Shown: piece by piece, positions 7,574 through 17,375 of the stretch | How positions within the stretch are numbered: the stretch's first letter is position 1 | Layout of the letters: the number at the start of each line of letters is the position of its first letter | Assembly: GCF_000427625.1 (NCBI RefSeq) | Contig: NZ_KE386569.1 | Location: 125,376-189,375, forward strand | Direction of reading: 5' to 3' | DNA: 64,000 bases | Source of the DNA: Methylobacter luteus IMV-B-3098 | GTDB lineage: Bacteria; Pseudomonadota; Gammaproteobacteria; Methylococcales; Methylomonadaceae | Program-made: the position numbers and the translations under genes | Notes under the pieces: generated by a model | What the model saw: the letters and a program-made list of their open reading frames with translations, nothing else | Told to the model about the DNA's origin: nothing | The model's database searches: none

Positions 7574-7575
7574 AG

Positions 7576-7933
7576 GGAAAGACTGAGGAAATGGAAGAAT
7601 AAGTACTTTTACTTAAATAAAATTTAAATCGGCCACTTTTATGCTGAAATTTTGGAGTATTGAGTCAAGCCTGTGGGGGGGTTAAATATTATCTGTATGA
7701 TAATATTGATGTTTTTAAATATATTGAGGCAAATTCCGTCTGATATATTCATAAATCAGATTATGTGAATGGTCAGCTATTTAAAGCTATTAATGAAACG
7801 ATAGGTATGAAGGCTGTTTTCTGATATAAAACTGCGGTTGAACTTATGTTGAAGGGCTATTCTTTTGATCCGGATTCAAGAAGAGCAACAGTAATGCTGT
7901 GAAGTTTAAATGTATCCAGAATGGAGAGGTAAT
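7576..7933 (+). other. AT-rich intergenic region with a possible gene relic
   Basis: No intact gene is present. A plus-strand frame from 7744 to 7902 reads protein-like for 53 codons but has an internal TGA at 7822-7824 and no obvious start. The second part ends KGYSFDPDSRRATVML. It could be the degraded end of a gene cut off from its front by the IS1182-type insertion, or chance. The last bases hold the leader and Shine-Dalgarno sequence of the cytochrome gene. Confidence 0.35.
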
Positions 7934-8440
7934 ATGAAAAAAATGCGGAATCTTAAGTTGAGATTCTCTCTTACCGTGATGTTGTTGGCGCTATCGGCAA
8001 CGGCAGTAGCGGAAACCAAAACGGCGCCAGCGGCTGCCAAGCCGTCGCACGGGGAATATAAAGACTGGCGATTGCTGTCGGTTTCTCATCGGACCGAGAA
8101 AGAAACTTTGCGCGCCATTTTGGGCAACGATACGGCCATAGAAGCCGCGCGCAAGGATCAAACCAAGCCCTGGCCGGACGGTACGGTTTTAGCCAAAGTG
8201 GTATGGAAAGAACGCGCGCATCCCAATTGGCCGCAAGCGATCGTGCCCGGCGAATTTGCCGGAGCCGAAGCCATGATCAAGGACAGTAAAAAATATGCCG
8301 CTACCGGCGGTTGGGGATTTGCGCATTGGGACGGCAGCAAGCTGGTCATGCACGAGGAAGCCAAGGTCAAGGAATGCTTTGCATGTCACATGCCTATGAA
8401 GGACAACGATTACGTTTACACCTTTTCCGCATTGCAATAA
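7934..8440 (+). CDS. periplasmic cytochrome P460 / cytochrome c'-beta family protein
   Basis: The 168-residue precursor has a Sec signal peptide (about 1-27) and a single c-type heme site, CFACH, near the C-terminus, in the position seen in cytochrome P460 and c'-beta. These beta-sheet dimeric hemoproteins occur in methanotrophs and ammonia oxidisers. P460 oxidises hydroxylamine or binds NO, while c'-beta binds NO and CO. The distinction rests on a Lys crosslinked to the heme; Lys residues occur in the central GTVLAKVVWKER stretch, but by eye I cannot say which one would align. The start at 7934 has GGAGAGG at 7923-7929; the ATG at 7910 has no such site. Confidence 0.85.
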   Translation: MKKMRNLKLRFSLTVMLLALSATAVAETKTAPAAAKPSHGEYKDWRLLSVSHRTEKETLRAILGNDTAIEAARKDQTKPWPDGTVLAKVVWKERAHPNWPQAIVPGEFAGAEAMIKDSKKYAATGGWGFAHWDGSKLVMHEEAKVKECFACHMPMKDNDYVYTFSALQ

Positions 8441-8480
8441 GCCCATCGTTAACGGGAGGCCTTGAAAGCCTGCCGGTCCG

Positions 8481-8511
8481 GACGCGGGAAGGGCTATGTG
8501 CTTCCCGCGTC
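8481..8511. repeat. 11-bp perfect inverted repeat between convergent genes
   Basis: GACGCGGGAAG (8481-8491) and CTTCCCGCGTC (8501-8511) enclose a nine-base loop, between the cytochrome gene and hemF, which converge here. No T-run follows on either strand. It may act as a terminator or an RNA-stabilising hairpin for either gene. Confidence 0.6.
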
Positions 8512-8525
8512 CCATCTTCTGATCG

Positions 8526-9482
<957 letters not shown>

Positions 9483-9573
9483 CTATCAGTTTTTATAGGG
9501 AATCGGCAAATAAAAACCGAATCTGTGCCGTTCCTTTTTATGGGATAATCACTTCATCTTTTTTTACCCGATA

Positions 9574-10473
9574 ATGACAGCCATGACTTTTCCTACTATC
9601 GAATCCTTTGTCGGCAATACGCCGTTAGTCAGACTTCAACGTTTACCCGGTGACACCAGCAATACCATTCTGGTCAAGCTGGAAGGCAACAATCCGGCCG
9701 GCTCGGTAAAGGACCGGCCGGCAATCAGCATGATCAAGCATGCCGAGGCCAGAGGCGAAATCAAACCCGGCGACCGGCTGATTGAAGCGACCAGCGGCAA
9801 TACCGGCATCGCCCTGGCCATGGCCGCGGCCATCAAGGGCTACAGGATGACTTTGATCATGCCCGACAATATGAGCGAGGAACGCCGGGCATCGATGAAA
9901 GCCTACGGTGCCGAGATCATTCTGACGCCGGCGGCCGGCAGCATGGAGGCCGCGATCGATCTGGCCCGGGAAATGGAGGCAGCAGGTAAAGGCAAAATCC
10001 TCGACCAGTTTTCCAACCCCGACAATCCGCGTGCGCATTATGAAGGCACCGGCCCTGAAATCTGGCGTGACACGCAAGGTACAATCACGCATTTCGTCAG
10101 TTCCATGGGCACGACCGGCACGATCATGGGCACGGCCAAATACCTGAAGGAACAGAACTCGGCCATCCAGATCATCGGCGTGCAGCCGGAGGGCGAGTCC
10201 AAAATCCCCGGCATCCGGCGCTGGCCCAAGGAATATCTGCCGAAAATTTACCAGGCCGAGCGCGTCGACCGCATTATCGATGTCGATCAGACTTCGGCCG
10301 AGAATGTCACGCGCGCGCTGGCGGCCGAGGAGGGCATTTTTGCCGGCATCTCATCGGGCGGCGCCGTGTCCGTGGCACTGAGGCTGTCGGCCGAAGTCGA
10401 AAATGCCGTGATCGTGGTCATTATCTGCGATCGGGGCGACCGCTATTTGTCGACCGGCGTTTTTCCGGGCTGA
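9574..10473 (+). CDS. cysM: cysteine synthase B (PLP enzyme)
   Basis: CysM makes cysteine from O-acetylserine and sulfide; the B isozyme also uses thiosulfate. The 299-residue protein has the PLP lysine at K46 in NPAGSVKDRPA, the substrate loop TSGNTG (73-78) and the phosphate-binding glycine segment SSMGTTGTIMG. The length and the RRWPKEYLPKIY segment favour CysM over CysK. A second in-frame ATG three codons later is also possible. It starts a plus-strand run: the YdbH-like gene begins about 30 bases after its stop. No sulfide-supplying gene adjoins it. Confidence 0.95.
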   Translation: MTAMTFPTIESFVGNTPLVRLQRLPGDTSNTILVKLEGNNPAGSVKDRPAISMIKHAEARGEIKPGDRLIEATSGNTGIALAMAAAIKGYRMTLIMPDNMSEERRASMKAYGAEIILTPAAGSMEAAIDLAREMEAAGKGKILDQFSNPDNPRAHYEGTGPEIWRDTQGTITHFVSSMGTTGTIMGTAKYLKEQNSAIQIIGVQPEGESKIPGIRRWPKEYLPKIYQAERVDRIIDVDQTSAENVTRALAAEEGIFAGISSGGAVSVALRLSAEVENAVIVVIICDRGDRYLSTGVFPG

Positions 10474-10503
10474 TCCGGGTGGCCGGCTGCCTTTGCATTG
10501 CTG

Positions 10504-12543
10504 ATGATGAGGATTTTCCTGGCGATTGTCTGTTTTTTGATCGTGCCGTCCGCCAATGCCCTGGATGCCGTTTCGGTCAATATCGGAACCATTCAAGCCA
10601 GGGGCTGGCAATTGCAGGGTGTTCATGTCGCCTTGACGGAGCTGGCCAAAAGTCCGCAGCAACTGGACCTGACCATTGACAAGCTGGCCCTGCCCAAGCC
10701 TTTTAACGATCTGAATCTGGCCAATATCCGCTGCACGGCTTTTTCCTGGGAGAACAAGACCATGGCCTGCGCCAAGGGGCGGGCTGAAATCCGCTCGCAA
10801 CGCTGGCAGTCGCCGGCCGCCGATTTTTCTTTTCAGGTGACGGAAAACCGCAGCACCTTCACGTTCACCAATCTGCATTGGGCCGGCGGCCGGTTTGCGG
10901 TCGAGGGTGAGGAAATCGGCCATCAATGGCGGCTGAAAGTCCGCGCCCGCAGGGTCGATGCCAGGCTGATGCAGGAATTGATCAAGTTGCCATCGGCTGA
11001 ACTGAAAGGCGGCCGCATCAGTTTTTGGATCAACGCCTCGGGCTCGCATGACATCATCGATGCTATCAATGTGGCGGTCGATCTGAAAGATCTGTCGGGA
11101 CAGAGTCTTGATGCGCGTTTTGCCGCCGAAAATCTGAATCTGGCGACCCGGCTGGAAGCCTTCCGTGAAGGCGGAATATGGCAATGGCAAAATCATACGG
11201 AAGTCAGCAGTGGTGCGATTTATGCCGAGCCGCTCTATCTGACGGCGGGCGCGCAAACGATTGTGCTGGATGGGCAGGGCGACTGGAATGATAAAACCCG
11301 GCAAGCCGGGATCAAGTCGGCCAGCTATCATCATCCGGGCGCGGCGGCATTAAAGGGCGCTGCGGTGATTCGTTATGACCATGGCGTAAAAGTCGAAAAG
11401 GCCGATATGACGCTGACCAGCGAGGATCTGGCGGAGCTGTCGGCGGCCTATCTAAAGTCACTGTTTGAAGCGACGGCACTGGAAGGCGTGTCTCTGGCGG
11501 GACGGATGAAGGCCGACTTTTCCATCGCGCAGAATGCGTTGACCGGTCTGACCGCCGGTTTTAGCGACCTGGATGTGAACGATGAATCGGGGCGCCTGGC
11601 GATTCAGGGCGGCGCCGGCATCATCAACTGGTCCAGTAACGAAACCTTTAACAGACCCTCGGAATTGGTCTGGCAGCGACTACAGGTACGCGCCTTGCCT
11701 GCTGGTCCGGCCCGGCTTTCATTTCTGGCCAGGGCAGGAACTATCAGTCTGCTCGAGAAGACTAAGTTGCCTTTTTTGGACGGTATTATCGCCGTCAATG
11801 AGTTTAAATGGCAGAGCAGGCCGGAGGGGGAGCCTGAGGTTTACTTCGAAGGCAATGTCGACAAGGTGTCGCTGGAGCAATTATCAAACGCGCTGAACTG
11901 GACGCCGTTGTCCGGAACGATCAGCGGTCATATTCCCGGCGTCGATTACCGCGACAAAACGCTGAGCCTGGAAGGCGAGCTGAACATCAAGGTTTTTGGC
12001 GGAGAGGTCAAGGTCACGAACGTGGCATCGTCGGGACTGTTTACCGATTTCCCGAAGTTTCATGCCGAACTGGAAATCGACAACCTGGATCTGGATCAAT
12101 TGACGCGCCGGTTTGAGTTCGGCGGCATCACCGGGCGGTTGTCGGGCTATGTCCAGCAGTTGTATATGGAAAACTGGAAGCCGGTCAGTTTTTATGCCTG
12201 GTTCGGCACGCCCGATGACGATGATTCCAGACACCGGATCAGTCAGAAAGCGGTCAGGAATATCGCCAGCATCGGCGGCGGAGGTGCGGCAGATGTCCTG
12301 TCCAGAAGTTTTCTGCGTTTTTTTGAAACGTTCATGTACGACAAGATCGGCGTGGGCTGTTACCTGCACGAAGGCGTCTGCCAAATGATGGGCGTGGAAG
12401 CGGCGCAGCAGGGCTATTATCTTATTAAAGGCGGTGGTCTGCCGCGGATCGACGTGATCGGCTATAATCCGCGGGTTGACTGGAACGTGTTGATGGAGCG
12501 GTTGGCACGTATTTCAACTACCGATGAAGTACGCATAGAATAA
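10504..12543 (+). CDS. YdbH-like AsmA-family protein (intermembrane lipid transport)
   Basis: The roughly 679-residue protein has an N-terminal hydrophobic signal or anchor (about 1-19), then a long beta-rich body with repeating patterns typical of AsmA-like bridge proteins, and a C-terminal conserved region (GVGCYLHEGVCQMMG ... YYLIKGGGLPRIDVIGYN). It is shorter than E. coli YdbH (879 residues). It is followed 13 bases later by a YnbE/YdbL-like gene, as in the E. coli ydbH-ynbE-ydbL operon, whose products form a phospholipid bridge between the membranes. ATG 10504 and 10507 are both possible starts; an upstream TTG at 10498 is unlikely. Function is assigned from family and context only. Confidence 0.8.
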   Translation: MMRIFLAIVCFLIVPSANALDAVSVNIGTIQARGWQLQGVHVALTELAKSPQQLDLTIDKLALPKPFNDLNLANIRCTAFSWENKTMACAKGRAEIRSQRWQSPAADFSFQVTENRSTFTFTNLHWAGGRFAVEGEEIGHQWRLKVRARRVDARLMQELIKLPSAELKGGRISFWINASGSHDIIDAINVAVDLKDLSGQSLDARFAAENLNLATRLEAFREGGIWQWQNHTEVSSGAIYAEPLYLTAGAQTIVLDGQGDWNDKTRQAGIKSASYHHPGAAALKGAAVIRYDHGVKVEKADMTLTSEDLAELSAAYLKSLFEATALEGVSLAGRMKADFSIAQNALTGLTAGFSDLDVNDESGRLAIQGGAGIINWSSNETFNRPSELVWQRLQVRALPAGPARLSFLARAGTISLLEKTKLPFLDGIIAVNEFKWQSRPEGEPEVYFEGNVDKVSLEQLSNALNWTPLSGTISGHIPGVDYRDKTLSLEGELNIKVFGGEVKVTNVASSGLFTDFPKFHAELEIDNLDLDQLTRRFEFGGITGRLSGYVQQLYMENWKPVSFYAWFGTPDDDDSRHRISQKAVRNIASIGGGGAADVLSRSFLRFFETFMYDKIGVGCYLHEGVCQMMGVEAAQQGYYLIKGGGLPRIDVIGYNPRVDWNVLMERLARISTTDEVRIE

Positions 12544-12556
12544 TTGGGAGCAAATC

Positions 12557-13144
12557 ATGAAAAAAATAGCCGTATTCGGCGCATTATTGTTGACCGCCTG
12601 TGTGACGATCAATATTTATTTCCCGGCCGCGGCCGCGGAAAAGGCTGCCGATGAAATCATCAAAGGCATCCAGGAAGAGGAGACGCCGGAAAAAACCGAG
12701 CCCAGATCCAGTCTGTCCGATTGGCAGGTAGCTGTTTTCCGGTCGCTGGACAGCGTTATCAATGTAATGGTTTCGCCGGCGCAGGCCGAGGAGGCTAATT
12801 TATCCATTGACAGCCCGGAAATCAGGCAGGCGCGCGCCGTTATGCAAAGCCGTTTTCCATCGTTAAAGCGCTATTATGATGCCGGCTATATCGGCATACA
12901 GGCAGACGGGCTGTTAACAGTAAGAGATGCCGGCAAAGTGCCTCTGCAGGACAGAAACAAAGTCAACAAATTGGTTGCGGCCGAAAATGCCGACCGCGAG
13001 CATCTTTACCAGGCCATTGCCAAAGCCAATGGTCATCCCGAATGGGTCGCCCAAATCAAATCAACCTTTGCCACCCGCTGGATCAATAACGCTCAGCGCG
13101 GCTGGTGGTATCAATCATCTAACGGAAGTTGGAAGCAGAAGTAA
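12557..13144 (+). CDS. DUF1318 lipoprotein resembling a YnbE-YdbL fusion
   Basis: The 195-residue protein starts with a lipoprotein signal peptide ending in the lipobox LTAC (Cys at about residue 15), so it is probably acylated. Immediately after it, VTINIYFPAAAAEKAAD resembles the ITIN-containing segment of the small E. coli lipoprotein YnbE. A variable acidic linker (about 35-85) leads to a C-terminal DUF1318/YdbL-like domain (about 90-195), ending in GWWYQSSNGSWKQK. In E. coli YnbE and YdbL are separate proteins of the same operon. One gene here appears to carry both parts. Confidence 0.8.
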   Translation: MKKIAVFGALLLTACVTINIYFPAAAAEKAADEIIKGIQEEETPEKTEPRSSLSDWQVAVFRSLDSVINVMVSPAQAEEANLSIDSPEIRQARAVMQSRFPSLKRYYDAGYIGIQADGLLTVRDAGKVPLQDRNKVNKLVAAENADREHLYQAIAKANGHPEWVAQIKSTFATRWINNAQRGWWYQSSNGSWKQK

Positions 13145-13146
13145 GC

Positions 13147-14484
13147 ATGTCACGTAACAGATCGAGAAAAAAGCAGCTGCCGGAAACACCGGTCAGGGTC
13201 ACCATAGAATCGCTGGCGCATGACGGGCGCGGCGTCACGCATGTGGAAGGCAAGGTCGTCTTTATAGATGAGTCGTTGCCGGGCGAGGATGTCGAGTTTG
13301 TCTATACCGAAATCCGCCGGGATTATGCCGAAGGCAAGGTGGTCAATCTATTGAGCCGCGCCAATGACCGTGTTGATGCCGAGTGCGCGCACTATGGCAT
13401 CTGCGGCGGTTGCAGCTTTCAGCATGTCGACTCAAGCGCGCAAATCCGCATCAAGCAGGATCTGCTGATCGAGCAGTTCAGGCGCATCGGTAAAGTGGAG
13501 ATTCCGCAATTGTGGGAGCCGCTGGAAGGGCCGCATTGGGGCTATCGGCGCAAGGCGCGCATGGGCGTCAAATACGTCGCCAAGAAAAATCGCGTGCTGG
13601 TGGGCTTCAGGGAAAGACGCCATCCGTATCTGGCCGAGATCGACAGTTGCATCGTCATGCATCCGATCGTGGGCAAGCGGCTGACCGCGTTGGGCGAGAT
13701 GATCGCCGATTTGACGATCAGAGATAAAATTCCGCAGATCGAAGTGGCGATCGGCGATGACGACTGCGTGCTGGCTATCCGCGTGCTGGAGCCGCCGACC
13801 GATGCCGACAGGGAGCGCATGCGCGCGTTCGGACGAGAGCACCGCATGAGCATCTGCCTGCAGCCGAAAGGCCCTGACACCATCGAGCCACTGGACGGCG
13901 AGCCGGAAGTCATACCGACTTATGCGTTGCCGGATCAGTCCGTGGAATTCAAATTCAGACCGGCCATGTTCACGCAGGTCAATTACGAGATCAATCGGCA
14001 GATGATCAACCGCGTGCTGGATACGCTGGATCTCAATGAAAACGATACGGTTCTGGACCTGTTTTGCGGCCTCGGCAATTTCACGCTGCCGATGGCAAGA
14101 TTTGCCGGCCGCGTCGTCGGCGTCGAAGGCGATCTGCCGCTGGTCAGGCACGCCAGGGAAAACGCGCGCCATAACGGCATAGAGAACGTGGAATTTTATG
14201 CCGCCGATTTAAGCAAGGACATCAGCGATCAGCCCTGGGCCAACCGCAAGTACAACAAGATCATGCTTGACCCGTCCAGAGCCGGCGCCTCGGAAGTGCT
14301 GCCTCATTTCAAAAAATGGAGTCCCGAGCAGATCGTTTATGTATCCTGCAATCCGTCAACACTGGCTCGCGATGCCGGCATACTGGTCAATGAGTTAGGC
14401 TACAAGCTGATCAAAGCCGGCGTCATGGATATGTTCCCACAGACCGGGCATGTGGAATCGATCGCTTTATTCGAAAAGAAATAG
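13147..14484 (+). CDS. rlmD: 23S rRNA (uracil-1939-C5)-methyltransferase
   Basis: RlmD methylates U1939 of 23S rRNA using S-adenosylmethionine. The 445-residue protein has an N-terminal TRAM domain (about 12-70) and a 4Fe-4S site with C80, C86 and C89 plus a fourth Cys in DSCIVMH. A Rossmann methyltransferase domain follows, with DLFCGLGNF beginning at D304 and the catalytic Cys at C401 in YVSCNPSTLARD. ATG 13147 comes directly after the previous gene's TAA (two bases between), so the genes are co-transcribed. An upstream in-frame ATG at 13129 would lie inside the previous gene. Confidence 0.96.
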   Translation: MSRNRSRKKQLPETPVRVTIESLAHDGRGVTHVEGKVVFIDESLPGEDVEFVYTEIRRDYAEGKVVNLLSRANDRVDAECAHYGICGGCSFQHVDSSAQIRIKQDLLIEQFRRIGKVEIPQLWEPLEGPHWGYRRKARMGVKYVAKKNRVLVGFRERRHPYLAEIDSCIVMHPIVGKRLTALGEMIADLTIRDKIPQIEVAIGDDDCVLAIRVLEPPTDADRERMRAFGREHRMSICLQPKGPDTIEPLDGEPEVIPTYALPDQSVEFKFRPAMFTQVNYEINRQMINRVLDTLDLNENDTVLDLFCGLGNFTLPMARFAGRVVGVEGDLPLVRHARENARHNGIENVEFYAADLSKDISDQPWANRKYNKIMLDPSRAGASEVLPHFKKWSPEQIVYVSCNPSTLARDAGILVNELGYKLIKAGVMDMFPQTGHVESIALFEKK

Positions 14485-14620
14485 TGTTTAGATTGTTTAT
14501 AGCCCAGGGATGGGCGTATAAAGCAGTGCCGCCTATAGAATTCAGTTATGTATCCAATTTCGGTAACGCTCATGGTTTTTTTGCGCCTGTAATTTCTGCA
14601 TACAACAGTTAGAATAAGCC

Positions 14621-15919
14621 ATGACAACCCAAAACACGACGCCTTCCATTGCCCATATAGCCTTTGCCAGCTTTATCGGCACAGCCATTGAATTCTATGA
14701 TTTTTATATCTATGCGACGGCTTCGGCTTTGGTGATCGGGCGCGTGTTTTTTCCGCAGAGCGACCCGGCGGTTCAGGCGATGAGCGCTTTTCTGACGTTT
14801 GGCATTGCTTTTATCGCGCGGCCATTGGGAGCGGTGCTGTTCGGTCATTTCGGCGACCGGATCGGGCGCAAGGCGACTTTGGCGGCTTCACTGTTGGTCA
14901 TGGGTTTGTCTACGCTCCTGATCGGCTGCCTGCCCGGCTATGACACGCTAGGCACATGGGCGCCGGTTGCGCTTTGCCTGTTGCGCTTCGGGCAGGGTCT
15001 GGGTCTGGGCGGCGAGTGGGGCGGGGCGGTGCTGCTGGCCACGGAATATGCGCCAGCCGGCCGCCGGGCCTGGTACGGCATGTTTCCGCAACTGGGACCG
15101 TCCGTGGGTTTTTTGCTGGCGACGCTGAGTTTCTGGCTGCTTGCGGTCAGCTTGAACGATGCGGACTTTCAGGCTTGGGGCTGGCGTCTGCCTTTTCTGG
15201 CCAGTGGCGTACTGGTCGCGGTGGGTTTGTATGTGCGCATGAAGCTAGCCGAAACGCCCGAGTTTTCAGCACTTCTGCAGCAACAGCCACCTTTGAAAAT
15301 GCCGCTGACGGTTTTGCTGAGGCAGCACCTGCGTGCCGTGTTGCTGGGCGCTCTGGCGATGGTGGTCTGTTACACGTTGTTTTATACCGCGACGGTATTC
15401 TGCCTGAGTTACGGGACCAATACATTATCGATTCCCCGGCAGCAATTTTTAGGCATGCTGTGTGTGGCTATCTTATTCATGGCACTCGCAACGCCGTTAT
15501 CGGCCTGGGCCAGTGACAGGTTCGGCCGCAGCCCCGTGCTGTTGATCAGCGGTTTTGTCGCCGTTCTGGCGGGTTTTGCGCTCGCTCCGATGCTGAGCAG
15601 CGGATCAGTGTTGCAAATCACGCTATTTTTGTCGCTGTCGCTTTTCTTGATGGGTGCAACCTTTGCGCCGATGGGCGCTTTGCTGCCCGAGTTGTTTCCG
15701 GTGGCGGTGCGCTACACGGGGGCGGGTGCCGCCTATAACCTCGGTGGCATTCTAGGCGCGTCGTGTGCGCCGTATATTTCGCAATTGCTGGTTAATCAGG
15801 GCGGACTGGCCTGGGTGGGCGGTTATGTTTCGGCGGCCGCTTTAATTAGTTTTTTAGCGGTTTGGCGTATCGGTGAAACCGGGAAGCGGTCAATGACCGA
15901 ATGCTACGACTTAAGGTAA
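14621..15919 (+). CDS. MFS transporter, metabolite:H+ symporter type
   Basis: This 432-residue inner-membrane protein has about 12 hydrophobic segments. GHFGDRIGRK, the loop 2-3 signature of the major facilitator superfamily, and the N-terminal DFYIYATASALVIGRVFFP are typical of the metabolite:H+ symporter group (ProP, ShiA, KgtP relatives). GQGLGLGGEWGGAVL is also characteristic of that group. The substrate cannot be predicted; candidates are small organic acids or zwitterions. It stands alone after a 136-base gap and is followed 16 bases later by the L,D-transpeptidase gene. Confidence 0.88.
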   Translation: MTTQNTTPSIAHIAFASFIGTAIEFYDFYIYATASALVIGRVFFPQSDPAVQAMSAFLTFGIAFIARPLGAVLFGHFGDRIGRKATLAASLLVMGLSTLLIGCLPGYDTLGTWAPVALCLLRFGQGLGLGGEWGGAVLLATEYAPAGRRAWYGMFPQLGPSVGFLLATLSFWLLAVSLNDADFQAWGWRLPFLASGVLVAVGLYVRMKLAETPEFSALLQQQPPLKMPLTVLLRQHLRAVLLGALAMVVCYTLFYTATVFCLSYGTNTLSIPRQQFLGMLCVAILFMALATPLSAWASDRFGRSPVLLISGFVAVLAGFALAPMLSSGSVLQITLFLSLSLFLMGATFAPMGALLPELFPVAVRYTGAGAAYNLGGILGASCAPYISQLLVNQGGLAWVGGYVSAAALISFLAVWRIGETGKRSMTECYDLR

Positions 15920-15935
15920 AAATCCAATTGGGCCT

Positions 15936-16421
15936 ATGAAAACCGATTTATTTCTGGATATTTCAATCAGCCATCAACAGCTGAGTATTATAGACAACGG
16001 CCAAATCCTGCAAAGTTATGCCGTGTCCACAGCCAGAAACGGCGCTGGCGAGCGCCGAGGCAGCGAATGTACGCCGACAGGTTGGCACAAGGTCAGGGCG
16101 AAAATCGGCGCCGGTCAGCCGCTGCATGCGGTTTTTGTCGGCAGGCGGCCGACCGGCGAAATTTACAGCGCCGAATTGGGCGGGCAGTATCCGCAGCGGG
16201 ACTGGATATTAACGCGGATTCTGTGGCTGGGTGGACTGGAGCCGGGAAAGAATCGCTACGGCGAAGTCGATACAGCCTGGCGGTACATTTACATCCATGG
16301 CTGTCCCGATGAGTTAATGAACGGCAAGCCTGAGTCGCACGGTTGTATCCGTATGAAAAATGCCGATGTGCTGGATTTGTTTGATCGCGTGCAAGCCGGG
16401 ATGCCGGTTTATATCCATTAA
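15936..16421 (+). CDS. L,D-transpeptidase (YkuD) family protein
   Basis: The 161-residue protein is a YkuD-domain protein with IHGCPDE and the active-site motif SHGCIRM, whose catalytic Cys is C137 with H135 just before it. Family members make 3-3 crosslinks in peptidoglycan or attach lipoproteins to it. The protein begins directly with the beta-rich YkuD fold and shows no signal peptide or membrane anchor. Either export uses another route, the start is further upstream than I can see, or the protein acts in the cytoplasm, for instance in muropeptide turnover. It follows the transporter gene at 16 bases. Confidence 0.9.
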   Translation: MKTDLFLDISISHQQLSIIDNGQILQSYAVSTARNGAGERRGSECTPTGWHKVRAKIGAGQPLHAVFVGRRPTGEIYSAELGGQYPQRDWILTRILWLGGLEPGKNRYGEVDTAWRYIYIHGCPDELMNGKPESHGCIRMKNADVLDLFDRVQAGMPVYIH

Positions 16422-16486
16422 TGGTAATGAGAGTATAGTTTAATGTTGTGTTATGGCGGCGGGCCGATTGCCCGCAAGGGTCTGAA

Positions 16487-17290
16487 ATGATGCGTATCGT
16501 TTTAGGCGTGGAGTATGATGGCAGCGGCTTTTCAGGATGGCAGTGGCAGCCCGATAAGCGCAGTATTCAGCAAACGCTCGAGCAGGCCCTGTCGAAAGTC
16601 GCGGATCAGCCCGTTACCGTGATGTGTGCCGGCAGGACCGATGCCGGCGTGCATGCTTTTGAACAAGTTGTGCATTTTGATGTCGATGTAAAAAGGGAAT
16701 TGCATGCCTGGATGTTAGGCGGCAACAGCAATTTGCCCGATGATGTTAAAATCACCTGGATAAAAGCGGCGGTAGGCGATTTTCATGCCCGATACAGCGC
16801 CGTCGCGCGTTTTTATCGCTATATCATACTGAATCGTCCGGCTAAACCGGCCTTGCAGCATGGTCGGGTCACCTGGTGCTATAACCCGCTGGATGCCGAT
16901 AAGATGCATCAGGCGGCGCAGTATCTGATCGGCAATCATGATTTTTCCTCGTTCAGGGCGCAGGGCTGCCAGTCTAAAAGTCCCTGGCGCATCATGCATT
17001 TTATTGACGTCTATCGACAAGGCGATCAAGTGATCATGGATATTTCCGCCAATGCTTTTTTGCACCACATGGTCAGGAATATTGCTGGTGTATTGATGGC
17101 TATTGGCATGGGCAAACAGCCTGTAGATTGGACCCGGGAATTGCTTAGGGTGAAAAGCCGTAAGCTGGGCGGCATCACGGCGCCTCCCGAAGGGCTTTAT
17201 TTAGGTGCGGTTTATTATCCTGAACATTATTGTATTGCCAAACATGCGGTATTTGATAAATTGCCGGCCGATGCCAAACGGTTTGACTGA
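16487..17290 (+). CDS. truA: tRNA pseudouridine(38-40) synthase
   Basis: TruA converts U38, U39 and U40 in the anticodon stem of many tRNAs to pseudouridine. The protein is 267 residues from ATG 16487, where AAGGG at 16475-16479 gives a well spaced ribosome site; an upstream TTG-type frame extension is not needed. The catalytic Asp is D52 in AGRTDAGVHA. Other family blocks are YDGSGFSGWQWQ, YRYIILNRP, FSSFRAQGCQSKSPWR and FLHHMVRNIAGVL. It is normally followed by trpF in gammaproteobacteria; here a membrane protein gene lies between them. Confidence 0.97.
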   Translation: MMRIVLGVEYDGSGFSGWQWQPDKRSIQQTLEQALSKVADQPVTVMCAGRTDAGVHAFEQVVHFDVDVKRELHAWMLGGNSNLPDDVKITWIKAAVGDFHARYSAVARFYRYIILNRPAKPALQHGRVTWCYNPLDADKMHQAAQYLIGNHDFSSFRAQGCQSKSPWRIMHFIDVYRQGDQVIMDISANAFLHHMVRNIAGVLMAIGMGKQPVDWTRELLRVKSRKLGGITAPPEGLYLGAVYYPEHYCIAKHAVFDKLPADAKRFD

Positions 17291-17375
17291 TTTGATGGTC
17301 AGATTAAAGGTGTGTTGCCTGATTTGCAATTATCAATGTTTCGGGTTAGTTTCTTTTTTCTAATAAACGACAAGT

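Noticed and set aside
10351-11334. Minus-strand frame of 327 codons opposite the YdbH-like gene
   Set aside because: It crosses the cysM end and has no recognisable domains; the plus strand is supported by operon context.
16018-16312. Plus-strand alternative frames in the L,D-transpeptidase gene
   Set aside because: The main frame has the SHGC catalytic motif, so these are shadows.
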